A stretch of 10,101 bases of DNA from Nitrospira lenta (GTDB lineage: Bacteria; Nitrospirota; Nitrospiria; Nitrospirales; Nitrospiraceae): NCBI GenBank assembly GCA_945906715.1, contig CAMDRK010000076.1, positions 1-10,101 of the forward strand, given 5' to 3'. Shown here piece by piece: positions 1 to 5,876 of the stretch (positions are counted from its first letter, which is position 1; each line of letters starts with the position of its first letter). Below the pieces are notes generated by a model, which was not told where the DNA came from, searched no databases, and was given only the letters and a program-made list of their open reading frames with translations. The position numbers and the translations under genes were made by a program.

Positions 1-106
1 CGAAGCGTTTTCCAAGGTCGGCGCCATGTTGAGTCAGAGGCGTGAACAAGAGGGTTGGGTGGCGCTGGAATTGCTGGTGGCGGAATCTTGCGAAGGAGTG
101 AATTGA
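1..106 (+). CDS. 3' end of an unrecognised upstream gene (partial)
   Basis: A frame open from position 2 ends in TGA at 104-106. It encodes about 34 residues, beginning EAFSKVGAML and ending ESCEGVN. Its stop overlaps the ATG of the next gene in the sequence TGATG (104-108), the usual mark of translationally coupled genes in one operon. That junction is the main reason to believe the frame is coding. The residues are helix-like (Ala, Leu, Glu, Gln, Arg), but I do not recognise the family. The 5' part lies outside the window. Confidence 0.6.
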   Translation, partial: EAFSKVGAMLSQRREQEGWVALELLVAESCEGVN

Positions 107-594
107 TGACTGAGAATGGACGCCCGCCCTATCCCCACCTGTGCCAGATTAATGTGTCAGACGGAGGTGTGCCGAAACGTCCTGTGCTGGAGGCTGTCAT
201 CACCAAGGCCGGAGTCGAGGGCGACCGGCAACAGAATCTCAAATTCCATGGCGGACCTGATCGCGCGGTCTGCCTCTATTCTCAAGAGCTGATCGAGCGG
301 CTACAGGACGAGGGCCATTCGATCGAGGCCGGTTCATCCGGAGAGAACCTGACGTTCGCCGGGCTTGAGTGGGAGAAGCTGAAACCGGGAAATCGACTTC
401 AGGTCGGGCCAGAGGTTCATTTAGAGATCATGAGTTATACGTCTCCTTGCGATAAGAATGCTCAGTGGTTCCGGGACAGAGACTATAAACGCGTGTCCCA
501 GAAACTGAACCCAGGTTGGAGTCGGCTCTACGCGAAAGTGCTGCGTGAGGGTGTGGTGAGGCCGGGCGACGAAGTCACGATACAAGAAGGCTAA
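106..594 (+). CDS. MOSC domain-containing protein (YiiM-like)
   Basis: A 162-residue single-domain MOSC protein. MOSC domains are the C-terminal domain of molybdenum cofactor sulfurases; stand-alone versions such as YiiM and YuaD are linked to molybdenum-cofactor-dependent N-hydroxylated-compound reduction or to sulfur transfer. Visible signatures: GVEGDRQ (36-42) followed by KFHGGPDRAVCLYS (46-59), GENLTFAGL (79-87), a conserved PC at 114-115 and VLREGVVRPGDEV near the end. The ATG at 106 is chosen because AAGGAG lies 7 bases upstream (93-98) and because the ATG overlaps the previous gene's stop. A TTG at 55 would add 17 low-complexity Gly-rich residues and is unlikely. The TAA stop lies inside the hexamer array that follows. 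The substrate is unknown. Confidence 0.9.
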   Translation: MTENGRPPYPHLCQINVSDGGVPKRPVLEAVITKAGVEGDRQQNLKFHGGPDRAVCLYSQELIERLQDEGHSIEAGSSGENLTFAGLEWEKLKPGNRLQVGPEVHLEIMSYTSPCDKNAQWFRDRDYKRVSQKLNPGWSRLYAKVLREGVVRPGDEVTIQEG

Positions 595-644
595 GGTCAA
601 GGCTGAGGTCAAGTTTGATTGAACTTAACCTTAAACCTCAGCCT
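587..644 (+). repeat. Palindromic array of hexamers between the MOSC and methyltransferase genes
   Basis: Read in the gene direction: AAGGCT, AAGGTC, AAGGCT, GAGGTC, AAGTTT, a 5-nt loop (617-621), then AACTTA, ACCTTA, AACCTC, AGCCT. The outer arms GGCTGAGGT (601-609) and ACCTCAGCC (635-643) pair perfectly. The array starts before the MOSC stop codon (592-594) and ends just upstream of the methyltransferase ribosome-binding site. It could be a processing or attenuation hairpin. There is no U-run, so it is not a standard intrinsic terminator. Confidence 0.75.
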
Positions 645-658
645 GTGAGGGGAAAGCC

Positions 659-1318
659 ATGGAGCGCATACTCGAACCTGAGTTGATGGACGATCCTGAG
701 CAGGCGCTTGTCTATGCTCGGGCTGATTTTGAACAGGAGAACCAAGGCTTCGTTGATCGCTTCCGTGAATACTTTCCAGAGTTCACTGAGGGCCACATTC
801 TCGACCTGGGTTGTGGGCCAGGCGACATCCCCGTCCGCTTCGCGCGAGCGCTGCCCTCTTGCCGCATCACTGGCGTCGATGCGTCGGAGCCGATGGTGCG
901 GTTAGCTGAAGAAGCTGTACGGGAAGCAGGGTTGTCCAACCGTATCACTTTCCGCTGTGAACGATTTCAGGATCTCGCCGGAGTGAGTACCGTAGATGCA
1001 GCCATCTCCAATAGCCTGCTGCATCATGTGCCGAACCCGTTGCAGTTTTGGCACAAGCTACGATTGGCAGTGAAGCCAGGGTCGCCTGTGCTGGTGATGG
1101 ATTTATTGAGGCCGGAATCGCCGGAGGAAGCGCAGGTCATTGTCGATCGGTATGCCTCCGGGGCTCCGGACATTCTCCGGCGAGACTTCTATAACTCGCT
1201 GCTGGCCGCCTTCACGGAAGACGAGATCGGGTCGCAGTTGGCGCGGATGAATCTGACGCGCCTGTTGATCGATGTTGTGGATGATCGGCATTGGGTGGTC
1301 AGTGGAATCATCCATTGA
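659..1318 (+). CDS. Class I SAM-dependent methyltransferase
   Basis: A 219-residue Rossmann-fold methyltransferase. Motif I is ILDLGCGPGD (47-56). The acidic residue expected to bind the SAM ribose is D74 in GVDAS. The motif IV region is AISNSLLHHVPNP (115-127), typical of the Methyltransf_11/25/UbiE-like type that acts on small molecules or lipids. The start is supported by GAGGGG about 6 bases upstream of the ATG. It lies 64 bp behind the MOSC gene on the same strand, so the two may be co-transcribed through the hexamer hairpin. The C-terminal third (about 150-219) has no motif I can assign to a substrate. Its TGA is immediately followed by a family P repeat. Confidence 0.88.
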   Translation: MERILEPELMDDPEQALVYARADFEQENQGFVDRFREYFPEFTEGHILDLGCGPGDIPVRFARALPSCRITGVDASEPMVRLAEEAVREAGLSNRITFRCERFQDLAGVSTVDAAISNSLLHHVPNPLQFWHKLRLAVKPGSPVLVMDLLRPESPEEAQVIVDRYASGAPDILRRDFYNSLLAAFTEDEIGSQLARMNLTRLLIDVVDDRHWVVSGIIH

Positions 1319-1444
1319 GAAGGATGGTGAAAACGATCCCCAGCTTCGTTCTCGGTCGTTTGAACACCTCAACGTACCAACCTCGTACGCCTCGGCGTTC
1401 AAACTCCCTGCGGCCTTGCTGGATGATCGTTTTGACCATCCTTC
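1319..1444 (+). repeat. Family P structured repeat, copy 1
   Basis: A 126-bp element with 20-bp terminal inverted repeats: 1319-1338 against 1425-1444, one mismatch, a G facing a G. A second stem is GTTTGAAC (1358-1365) with GTTCAAAC (1397-1404). A short apical stem is CGTAC (1373-1377) with GTACG (1385-1389). It begins at the base after the methyltransferase stop codon. It provides the ATG at 1324 and the ATG at 1423 of the following gene. Copies 2-4 lie at 2225-2650. Confidence 0.85.
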
Positions 1445-2226
1445 TCCTTCTGCTTCTCATTCCCGATGCTAATGTAAGTGCGCAGCTTGAACGTCTCCGG
1501 AAAAGTGGACCAGTCGAACAGGCGGCACCAGCGGAAACTCCAATGGCCGAAATCCCTGCCGGCGAGTTTGCAATGGGATTGGACGGGATGCAGGCGTTGG
1601 AGGATGAACGTCCCAAGCATCAAATCTGGTTGCCTGCCTTTTTGATAGATCTCCACGAAGTGACGGCAGGGCAGTACGCATCGTTCCTTACTGCCACAAA
1701 CCGCCCCGCGCCATGGGAATGGGAGAGGGTCGACCTGTCGCAGCATCGCAATCGTCCGGTGATCGGTGTGGACTGGCCTGACGCCGATGCCTATTGCCAA
1801 TGGAAGGGGAAGCGGCTTCCCTCCGAAGCGGAATGGGAGAAGTCGGCCAGAGGAACGGATGGAAGGTTATATCCCTGGGGCAATCAGTCTCCCGACAAGA
1901 ATCTGGCGAATTTCGCATTGGGCGCACGGTTCAGCTATAGCCAGGTCTTGATGCCCGCGCTGTCCTATGAGCAGGGCAAGAGTCCGTATGGGCTCTATCA
2001 AATGGCTGGGAATGTGTGGGAGTGGGTGCAGGATTGGTACGGTGCGGACTATTATAAAACCTCGCCGGAACAGAATCCGCAAGGCCCTGAACAGGGAAAG
2101 TTTAAAGTGTTACGCGGTGGATCGTGGTCCGACCTGCCGAAATATCTTCTCACCTATGGGCGATTCAAACTGCCTCCGGAAACGCGCAATAGTTATGTCG
2201 GCTTCCGCTGCGCCAAATCACAATAG
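1324..2226 (+). CDS. Exported SUMF1/FGE-fold protein (formylglycine-generating-enzyme-like)
   Basis: The mature part matches the sulfatase-modifying-factor domain (PF03781): IPAGEFAMG, then HEVTAGQYASFL, RPVIGVDWPDADAYC, KRLPSEAEWEKSARG, YPWGN, GLYQMAGNVWEWVQDW, VLRGGSWSD and VGFRCA at the end. In true formylglycine-generating enzymes two cysteines near the C-terminus carry out catalysis. Here the region after GGSW has no cysteine pair, so this is probably a structural or binding SUMF1-like protein. A hydrophobic run (LTILLLLLLIP, ending NVSA) is a signal peptide or anchor, so the product is probably periplasmic. The start is uncertain. ATG 1324 gives an Arg-rich n-region and lies 5 bp past the previous stop. 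ATG 1423 gives a short n-region without basic residues. A TTG at 1291 is also open. None has a clear Shine-Dalgarno. Confidence 0.85.
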   Translation: MVKTIPSFVLGRLNTSTYQPRTPRRSNSLRPCWMIVLTILLLLLLIPDANVSAQLERLRKSGPVEQAAPAETPMAEIPAGEFAMGLDGMQALEDERPKHQIWLPAFLIDLHEVTAGQYASFLTATNRPAPWEWERVDLSQHRNRPVIGVDWPDADAYCQWKGKRLPSEAEWEKSARGTDGRLYPWGNQSPDKNLANFALGARFSYSQVLMPALSYEQGKSPYGLYQMAGNVWEWVQDWYGADYYKTSPEQNPQGPEQGKFKVLRGGSWSDLPKYLLTYGRFKLPPETRNSYVGFRCAKSQ

Positions 2227-2347
2227 GATGCTGAAAACGGCCTCCAACTTTGTTCTCGGTTCGACAAAATCCTCAACGTAGCCCAGAGGCTACGCCTCCG
2301 GTTTTCTCTCACCTGCGGCCGCGTTGGATGACCGTTTTGAGCATCCT
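2225..2347 (+). repeat. Family P structured repeat, copy 2
   Basis: A 123-bp element in the same orientation as copy 1. Terminal arms are AGGATGCTGAAAACGG (from 2225) and CCGTTTTGAGCATCCT (ending 2347), again with one G facing a G. The middle stem is GACAAAA (2263-2269) with TTTTCTC (2302-2308), one mismatch. The apical stem CGTAGCC (2277-2283) pairs with GGCTACG (2288-2294) around a CAGA loop. It overlaps the last two bases of the SUMF1-like stop codon TAG. Confidence 0.87.
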
Positions 2348-2358
2348 ATATAGTCATT

Positions 2359-2518
2359 GTGAGTAGGTTCACCTCCAAAGTTCTCGGTCGTCTGTTTCCT
2401 TGCGACGTACCCACCGGTGAAAGAGCTGTCTTGGCAGCTCGGGGTGGGCAGGTGAAAAACAACCGCCTCAGTCGCCGGACTCTCTGCGGCCTTGTTGGAT
2501 CGTCTATTTGAGCATCCT
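2359..2518 (+). repeat. Family P structured repeat, copy 3 (degenerate)
   Basis: It shares TTCTCGGTCGT (2381-2391), CTGCGGCCTTGTTGGAT (2484-2500) and TTTGAGCATCCT (2507-2518) with copies 1 and 2, so it has the same orientation. The left terminal arm is eroded. The centre is replaced by a different hairpin: CCCACC (2410-2415) with GGTGGG (2443-2448), enclosing AGCTG (2424-2428) with CAGCT (2435-2439). Boundaries are approximate. Confidence 0.65.
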
Positions 2519-2528
2519 GTGCGAAAGC

Positions 2529-2650
2529 GGCTGCTCAAAACGGTCATCCAACAAGGCCGCAGCCGATGGCCACACCGCAGGCGTACCCTCTGGGGTACGT
2601 TGAGGATGTGGCCGAGGTGAGAACGCCGTTGGGGACCGTTTTCAGCAGCC
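2529..2650 (-). repeat. Family P structured repeat, copy 4 (inverted)
   Basis: A 122-bp element in the opposite orientation to copies 1-3. Arms are GGCTGCTCAAAACGGTC (2529-2545) and GACCGTTTTCAGCAGCC (2634-2650), with the same single G-G mismatch when folded. The middle stem GGCCACA (2568-2574) pairs perfectly with TGTGGCC (2607-2613). The apical stem CGTACCC (2582-2588) pairs with GGGTACG (2593-2599); on the minus strand the loop reads CAGA, as in copy 2. It starts 2 bp beyond the stop codon of the minus-strand hydrolase. Copies 3 and 4 fill the 426-bp gap between convergent genes; I see no gene there. Confidence 0.87.
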
Positions 2651-2652
2651 TG

Positions 2653-3417
2653 CTAGGTAAGATGGGTAACGAGCCAATCAGCGATGGATGTGGTCATCTG
2701 GCGAAAGTCGTCGCCTCTCGTGAATTGGTGATCGGCATCAGGCAGGAGATCGAGCCTCTTCGGTCCTCTTAGTGCGTCATACAGCCGCTGACTTTGATGG
2801 AGGGGGACACACTCATCCTTTTCACCCTGGACAATGAGTGTGGGTATGGCGATTCGTTCAGCCGGCCCATAGGCGATCTGACTGAGGCAGTCTTCATAAA
2901 AATCATACCGCAAACGGATTCGATCAGGCCCTCCCATGATGTTCGGAACCGTGTTAGTGGCTTGCCACTGTGTCAACTCGCCAGGCCCAAACGTTAAGCG
3001 AAGTTCTTCTGCAAAGTCCACCACGGGACATTTGAGGGCCAAACAGGCGATGTCGCGGTGCTGGGATGCCGTGAGGGTGGCGACGAGTCCTCCGAAACTT
3101 GAACCGACGAGTCCGATTCTGTCGTAGCCACGGGCGATGACCAGATCCAACGCGGTTTCGGCTTGATGTATGGCCAGGGTTGTTGTGATCTCTTCGAAGG
3201 GGCCGTCACTTTCTCCTTGGCCAAAAAAGTCGAACCGAAAAGTCGCCAGGCCCTGTCCATTGAGGAGCCTGGTCAAGGTCTTGTTGGTTGTGCTGTTCTT
3301 GCCTGAGAGAAATCCATGGCACAGCAAGGCGAGACGCGTCGTCGGTTCGTCGGGCGTGCTCAGGATGGCAGCAATGCCATGGCCGAGGCGATCATGAAAT
3401 GTCAGGGATTCTTCCAT
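2653..3417 (-). CDS. Alpha/beta hydrolase (serine aminopeptidase S33/dienelactone-hydrolase type)
   Basis: A 254-residue cytoplasmic alpha/beta hydrolase with no signal peptide. The oxyanion segment is LLCHGF (31-36). FRFDFFGQGESDG (60-72) is the typical strand-loop after it. The nucleophile elbow is GSSFGG, with Ser107. The acid is Asp201 in GEKDECVP and the base is His230 in DADHQF, so the triad is complete. Family members hydrolyse esters, acyl groups or lactones; the substrate cannot be told. The ATG at 3417 has no obvious Shine-Dalgarno, and the heptamer palindrome ends only 5 bp upstream. It lies downstream of the oxidase-like membrane gene on the same strand. Its stop is followed at once by family P copy 4. 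Confidence 0.87.
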   Translation of the reverse strand: MEESLTFHDRLGHGIAAILSTPDEPTTRLALLCHGFLSGKNSTTNKTLTRLLNGQGLATFRFDFFGQGESDGPFEEITTTLAIHQAETALDLVIARGYDRIGLVGSSFGGLVATLTASQHRDIACLALKCPVVDFAEELRLTFGPGELTQWQATNTVPNIMGGPDRIRLRYDFYEDCLSQIAYGPAERIAIPTLIVQGEKDECVPLHQSQRLYDALRGPKRLDLLPDADHQFTRGDDFRQMTTSIADWLVTHLT

Positions 3418-3422
3418 AAAAG

Positions 3423-3510
3423 GGTTCGAGGTTCGAGGTTCGATGTTCGAAGTTTTCAGAGCTTCGAACCCCGAACTTCGAACTTCGGATCTCGCCTATC
3501 TCACGCCTCA
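3423..3510 (-). repeat. Palindromic array of heptamers between the membrane protein and hydrolase genes
   Basis: On the + strand four units (three GGTTCGA, one TGTTCGA; 3423-3450), an 11-nt loop, then CTTCGAA, CCCCGAA, CTTCGAA and CTTCGGA (3462-3489). The two halves are inverted copies and form a long imperfect hairpin. A further pair of GCGTGAG-type units (minus strand, about 3501-3514) runs across the stop codon of the membrane protein gene (3508-3510). There is no poly-U tract. Confidence 0.8.
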
Positions 3511-4851
3511 CGCGGCAGGATCTATGGCGCTGGTGGATTCTTTGAGTGTCTTGTTAGGGAGAGAAACGACAATTCCTGATGGCGAAACCCCGAAAGCCCA
3601 GGCGAGCTTGGCGGTAAAGATGGTCAAGCTGCCAAGGAGCAGGCCGACAGTGACCCAGGATGCAATCTGAATAGAGAGCGCACTGAGAGGAAAGTTCCAG
3701 GTGAGTGTAGCGAGCAAGCCGAACCCCATCGTCCCCAAGCTCAATCCAATCAGCTGAACGGCTCGCCACCGGTCCATGATGGCTGCGAGTTGATCTCGAT
3801 AGGGCCCCTGCTTTTTCCGGCTCGCAATCCGGCTGGCCGCTAGTATCTCGGGGATGCCATAAGACAAGCCTCCAATGACTGTCTGCAGCATAAATCCGAT
3901 CAAGGCCATATGGGTGTAGGCCGCGAGGTGCAACGATCCAAATGGCAGTACCGGCGGTTGTGGGAGGAAATTCGCTCCGACGAGCACGCCCATGACCATC
4001 ATGAAGACCAGGAAAAACGTCGCGATCAGGAGGTGGTCGGAAGCGGCATTTCCAGGATGGCCTGAGCCTATCCATGTGCGCAGAAGATTGTATGCGTAGA
4101 GGCCGATACTGAGGATAAGCAACCCTCCGACCGCGAGTTCGAGGTGGAGGGACGAGGTGATAAATCCACCGATCAAAATGGCGAAGCCGGCGGGAAGCGC
4201 AACCATCACGAAGCGGGCGAGTTTCAGGCTGTAGAGTTCGGCGTTCAAGGCAATCGGCAAGAGGCGATGGGTGGCGCCGATCATCGCCATGGTAACGAAA
4301 CCCAACAGAATTAGATGCAGATGAAGCAGTCGCGCGTGGGCATAGTATTGCTGGAGGAACTGGAATGCCATTGCGACGCTGATGACCAATCCAACGAATA
4401 GGGAAATGAGAGAGAAACGATAGAGCCAGGATGAACCGGTCGGTTGAGTTTGGCTTTGCCGCGCGAATTGCCAGGCGACCGGAGCGATGGAGGCGAAGGC
4501 TCCAATCACGACAATTCCAGCCCCGCCGACGATCATCATGTTTCCGAGCCCGAATCCAATGAGCAACAAGACTGTGGCGGCATTCAGGGTGGCGAACAGC
4601 CATGGGCGGGAGTTCGTACCGGTAAGGCCGCTTTGGGAATCACTGGATTGGGAAGCCAGTAGCCCGCCGATCATGAGTTGCAGGATGCCACCGATGAGGA
4701 TGGCATGCACATGGACCAACCTCAACCAAGAAGGCAGCGGCGTGCCATGGACCAATCCAATCATGATGGCCAGTCCCACCAACGAAGAAAGCAGGAGCCA
4801 GCCAAATCCTGTGATCAAAAATGTCAGTGGACGGCAGGTGAAACGACTCAT
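3508..4851 (-). CDS. Polytopic membrane protein related to heme-copper oxidase subunit I / NnrS-like
   Basis: A 447-residue protein with about 12 predicted membrane helices (first near 10-35, last near 393-420), the same number as the catalytic core of heme-copper oxidases. Three helices carry a recurring His-x(1-2)-His or Thr-His plus Gly motif: LVHVHAILIGG (45-55), RLLHLHLILLGF (174-185, followed by THRLLP at 194-199) and YTHMALIGFMLQTVIGG (312-328). These histidines (47, 49, 177, 179, 195, 314) are candidate heme or metal ligands. It lacks a recognisable Cu-B/Tyr signature, so oxidase activity is not claimed; an NnrS-like or cytochrome-associated role is an alternative. The start at 4851 is preferred because GAGGAA lies 9 bases upstream. 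The open frame runs to 4974, but those codons come from the nonamer repeat. Confidence 0.7.
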   Translation of the reverse strand: MSRFTCRPLTFLITGFGWLLLSSLVGLAIMIGLVHGTPLPSWLRLVHVHAILIGGILQLMIGGLLASQSSDSQSGLTGTNSRPWLFATLNAATVLLLIGFGLGNMMIVGGAGIVVIGAFASIAPVAWQFARQSQTQPTGSSWLYRFSLISLFVGLVISVAMAFQFLQQYYAHARLLHLHLILLGFVTMAMIGATHRLLPIALNAELYSLKLARFVMVALPAGFAILIGGFITSSLHLELAVGGLLILSIGLYAYNLLRTWIGSGHPGNAASDHLLIATFFLVFMMVMGVLVGANFLPQPPVLPFGSLHLAAYTHMALIGFMLQTVIGGLSYGIPEILAASRIASRKKQGPYRDQLAAIMDRWRAVQLIGLSLGTMGFGLLATLTWNFPLSALSIQIASWVTVGLLLGSLTIFTAKLAWAFGVSPSGIVVSLPNKTLKESTSAIDPAA

Positions 4852-4906
4852 GCAGTGGTGTTCCTCACAGGACGCTGAAACAGTCCGCCAGCGTGAAAAG
4901 GCCGTT

Positions 4907-5005
4907 ATTGGGTTTGGTTGGTCTGTTTTGTTTGTTTGGTTGAATGAAACTAACCAAATCAGCCAGATAAACAAAACAAACCAGATGAACCAGATAGGCC
5001 AGACT
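4907..5005 (-). repeat. Palindromic array of nonamers upstream of the membrane protein gene
   Basis: Eleven consecutive 9-nt units fill 4907-5005 exactly. In the gene (minus) direction seven are variants of NNTCTGGTT (such as TATCTGGTT, CATCTGGTT, GATTTGGTT) and four are inverted variants (such as CAACCAAAC, AAACAAAAC). The tip is TTTGGTT (4935-4941) against AACCAAA (4952-4958). A perfect 10-bp palindrome AGACTAGTCT (5001-5010) closes the outer end. It lies between thiD and the membrane protein gene, about 55 bp upstream of the latter's start. The rest of the gap (5006-5065) shows only a weak GGGTA/TACCC hairpin behind thiD. Confidence 0.78.
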
Positions 5006-5065
5006 AGTCTCAGATGTGTGGACCGTGAATTTCTTCTCTGCCCAGGGTAACTTTCCTACAGTACC

Positions 5066-5869
5066 CTAGGATTGAAGAAAGTAAAAATGATTTGTCGGTC
5101 CTGTTCCATGACCGATTGCCAGGCTGTGGCGAAGGGCTTCGGTGAGATAGGTCTTGGCAGACTGCACGGCATCGTTCACGGATTTGCCTCGTGCGAGATG
5201 CGCCGCGATGGCTGAGGCGAAGGTGCAGCCGGTGCCATGGGTGTGGGGGGTATCGATGACCTCACCTTTGAACACGTTGAAAAAAATGCCGTCATACAGC
5301 AGATCGGTGGCGCGTTCTGCCTGGAAATGACCGCCCTTGATCAACACATATTTGCAACCGAACTTATGAATGATTTTGGCGGCGCGGCGTGCGTCCGCGA
5401 GCGTTTTGATCTCGATGCCGGACAGTTGCTGAGCCTCATGGATGTTCGGGGTGACGAGCAGCGCCAGGGGGAAGAGCTGTGTTTTCACGGCGTCGATGGC
5501 TTCCGGCTTGAGCAGGGCATGGCCGGTCTTCGAGATCATGACCGGATCCACCACGAGGTTCACAATCTTTTGCGGCTTCAAGAGTTTTGCGACGACCTCG
5601 ACGATCACCGTCGAGGACAGCATCCCGGTCTTCACCGCAGCAACGTCGAAGTCATCGAATACGGCGTCGATCTGCGACGCAATGATTGAGGTCGGCAACT
5701 CGAAGACGTCGGTGACCTCTTCCGTATTCTGCGCCGTGATGGCAGTAATCACCGACATGGCAAACACGCCGTTGGCCGACATGGCTTTAATATCGGCCTG
5801 AATTCCCGCACCTCCGCCGGAATCCGAGCCGGCGATCGTCAAAACTTGTTTGATCGGTTGTGTGCTCAT
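5066..5869 (-). CDS. thiD: Hydroxymethylpyrimidine / phosphomethylpyrimidine kinase ThiD
   Basis: ThiD phosphorylates 4-amino-5-hydroxymethyl-2-methylpyrimidine (HMP) and then HMP-P to HMP-PP, the pyrimidine half of thiamine phosphate. The protein has 267 residues, the usual size. Ribokinase-fold signatures: IAGSDSGGGAGIQADIKA (12-29), TAITAQNT (42-49), VVDPVMISKTGHALL (106-120), TPNIHEAQQLSG (140-151), LIKGGH (176-181) and THGTGCTFASAIAAHLARG (210-228), where GTGC forms the anion hole and Cys215 matches the conserved cysteine. The start at 5869 is chosen because it begins the family homology and sits 7 bp after the stop of the preceding gene; a longer frame to 5974 overlaps that gene. The Shine-Dalgarno is weak, so translational coupling is likely. 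I see no TPP riboswitch. TenA, encoded at 8629, can supply its substrate. Confidence 0.95.
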   Translation of the reverse strand: MSTQPIKQVLTIAGSDSGGGAGIQADIKAMSANGVFAMSVITAITAQNTEEVTDVFELPTSIIASQIDAVFDDFDVAAVKTGMLSSTVIVEVVAKLLKPQKIVNLVVDPVMISKTGHALLKPEAIDAVKTQLFPLALLVTPNIHEAQQLSGIEIKTLADARRAAKIIHKFGCKYVLIKGGHFQAERATDLLYDGIFFNVFKGEVIDTPHTHGTGCTFASAIAAHLARGKSVNDAVQSAKTYLTEALRHSLAIGHGTGPTNHFYFLQS

Positions 5870-5876
5870 GTGAGGA

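Noticed and set aside
1324..2347. Composite transposon: the SUMF1-like gene between two direct family P copies
   Set aside because: No target-site duplication or transposase is visible, and other copies sit behind genes without flanking pairs, so a 3'-element explanation fits better.
3554..4603. A 349-codon minus-strand frame overlapping the membrane protein
   Set aside because: It is rich in Arg, His and Pro with no domain, and is an out-of-frame shadow of a clear 12-helix protein with a good ribosome-binding site.
4852..4974. N-terminal extension of the membrane protein (start at 4974)
   Set aside because: The extra 41 residues come partly from the nonamer array, while the ATG at 4851 has a good Shine-Dalgarno.
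5041..5065. Intrinsic terminator behind thiD
   Set aside because: The GGGTA/TACCC stem is only 5 bp with no U-run.
5237..5801. Plus-strand frames of 119-150 codons inside thiD
   Set aside because: They are antisense shadows of a well-supported ThiD frame.
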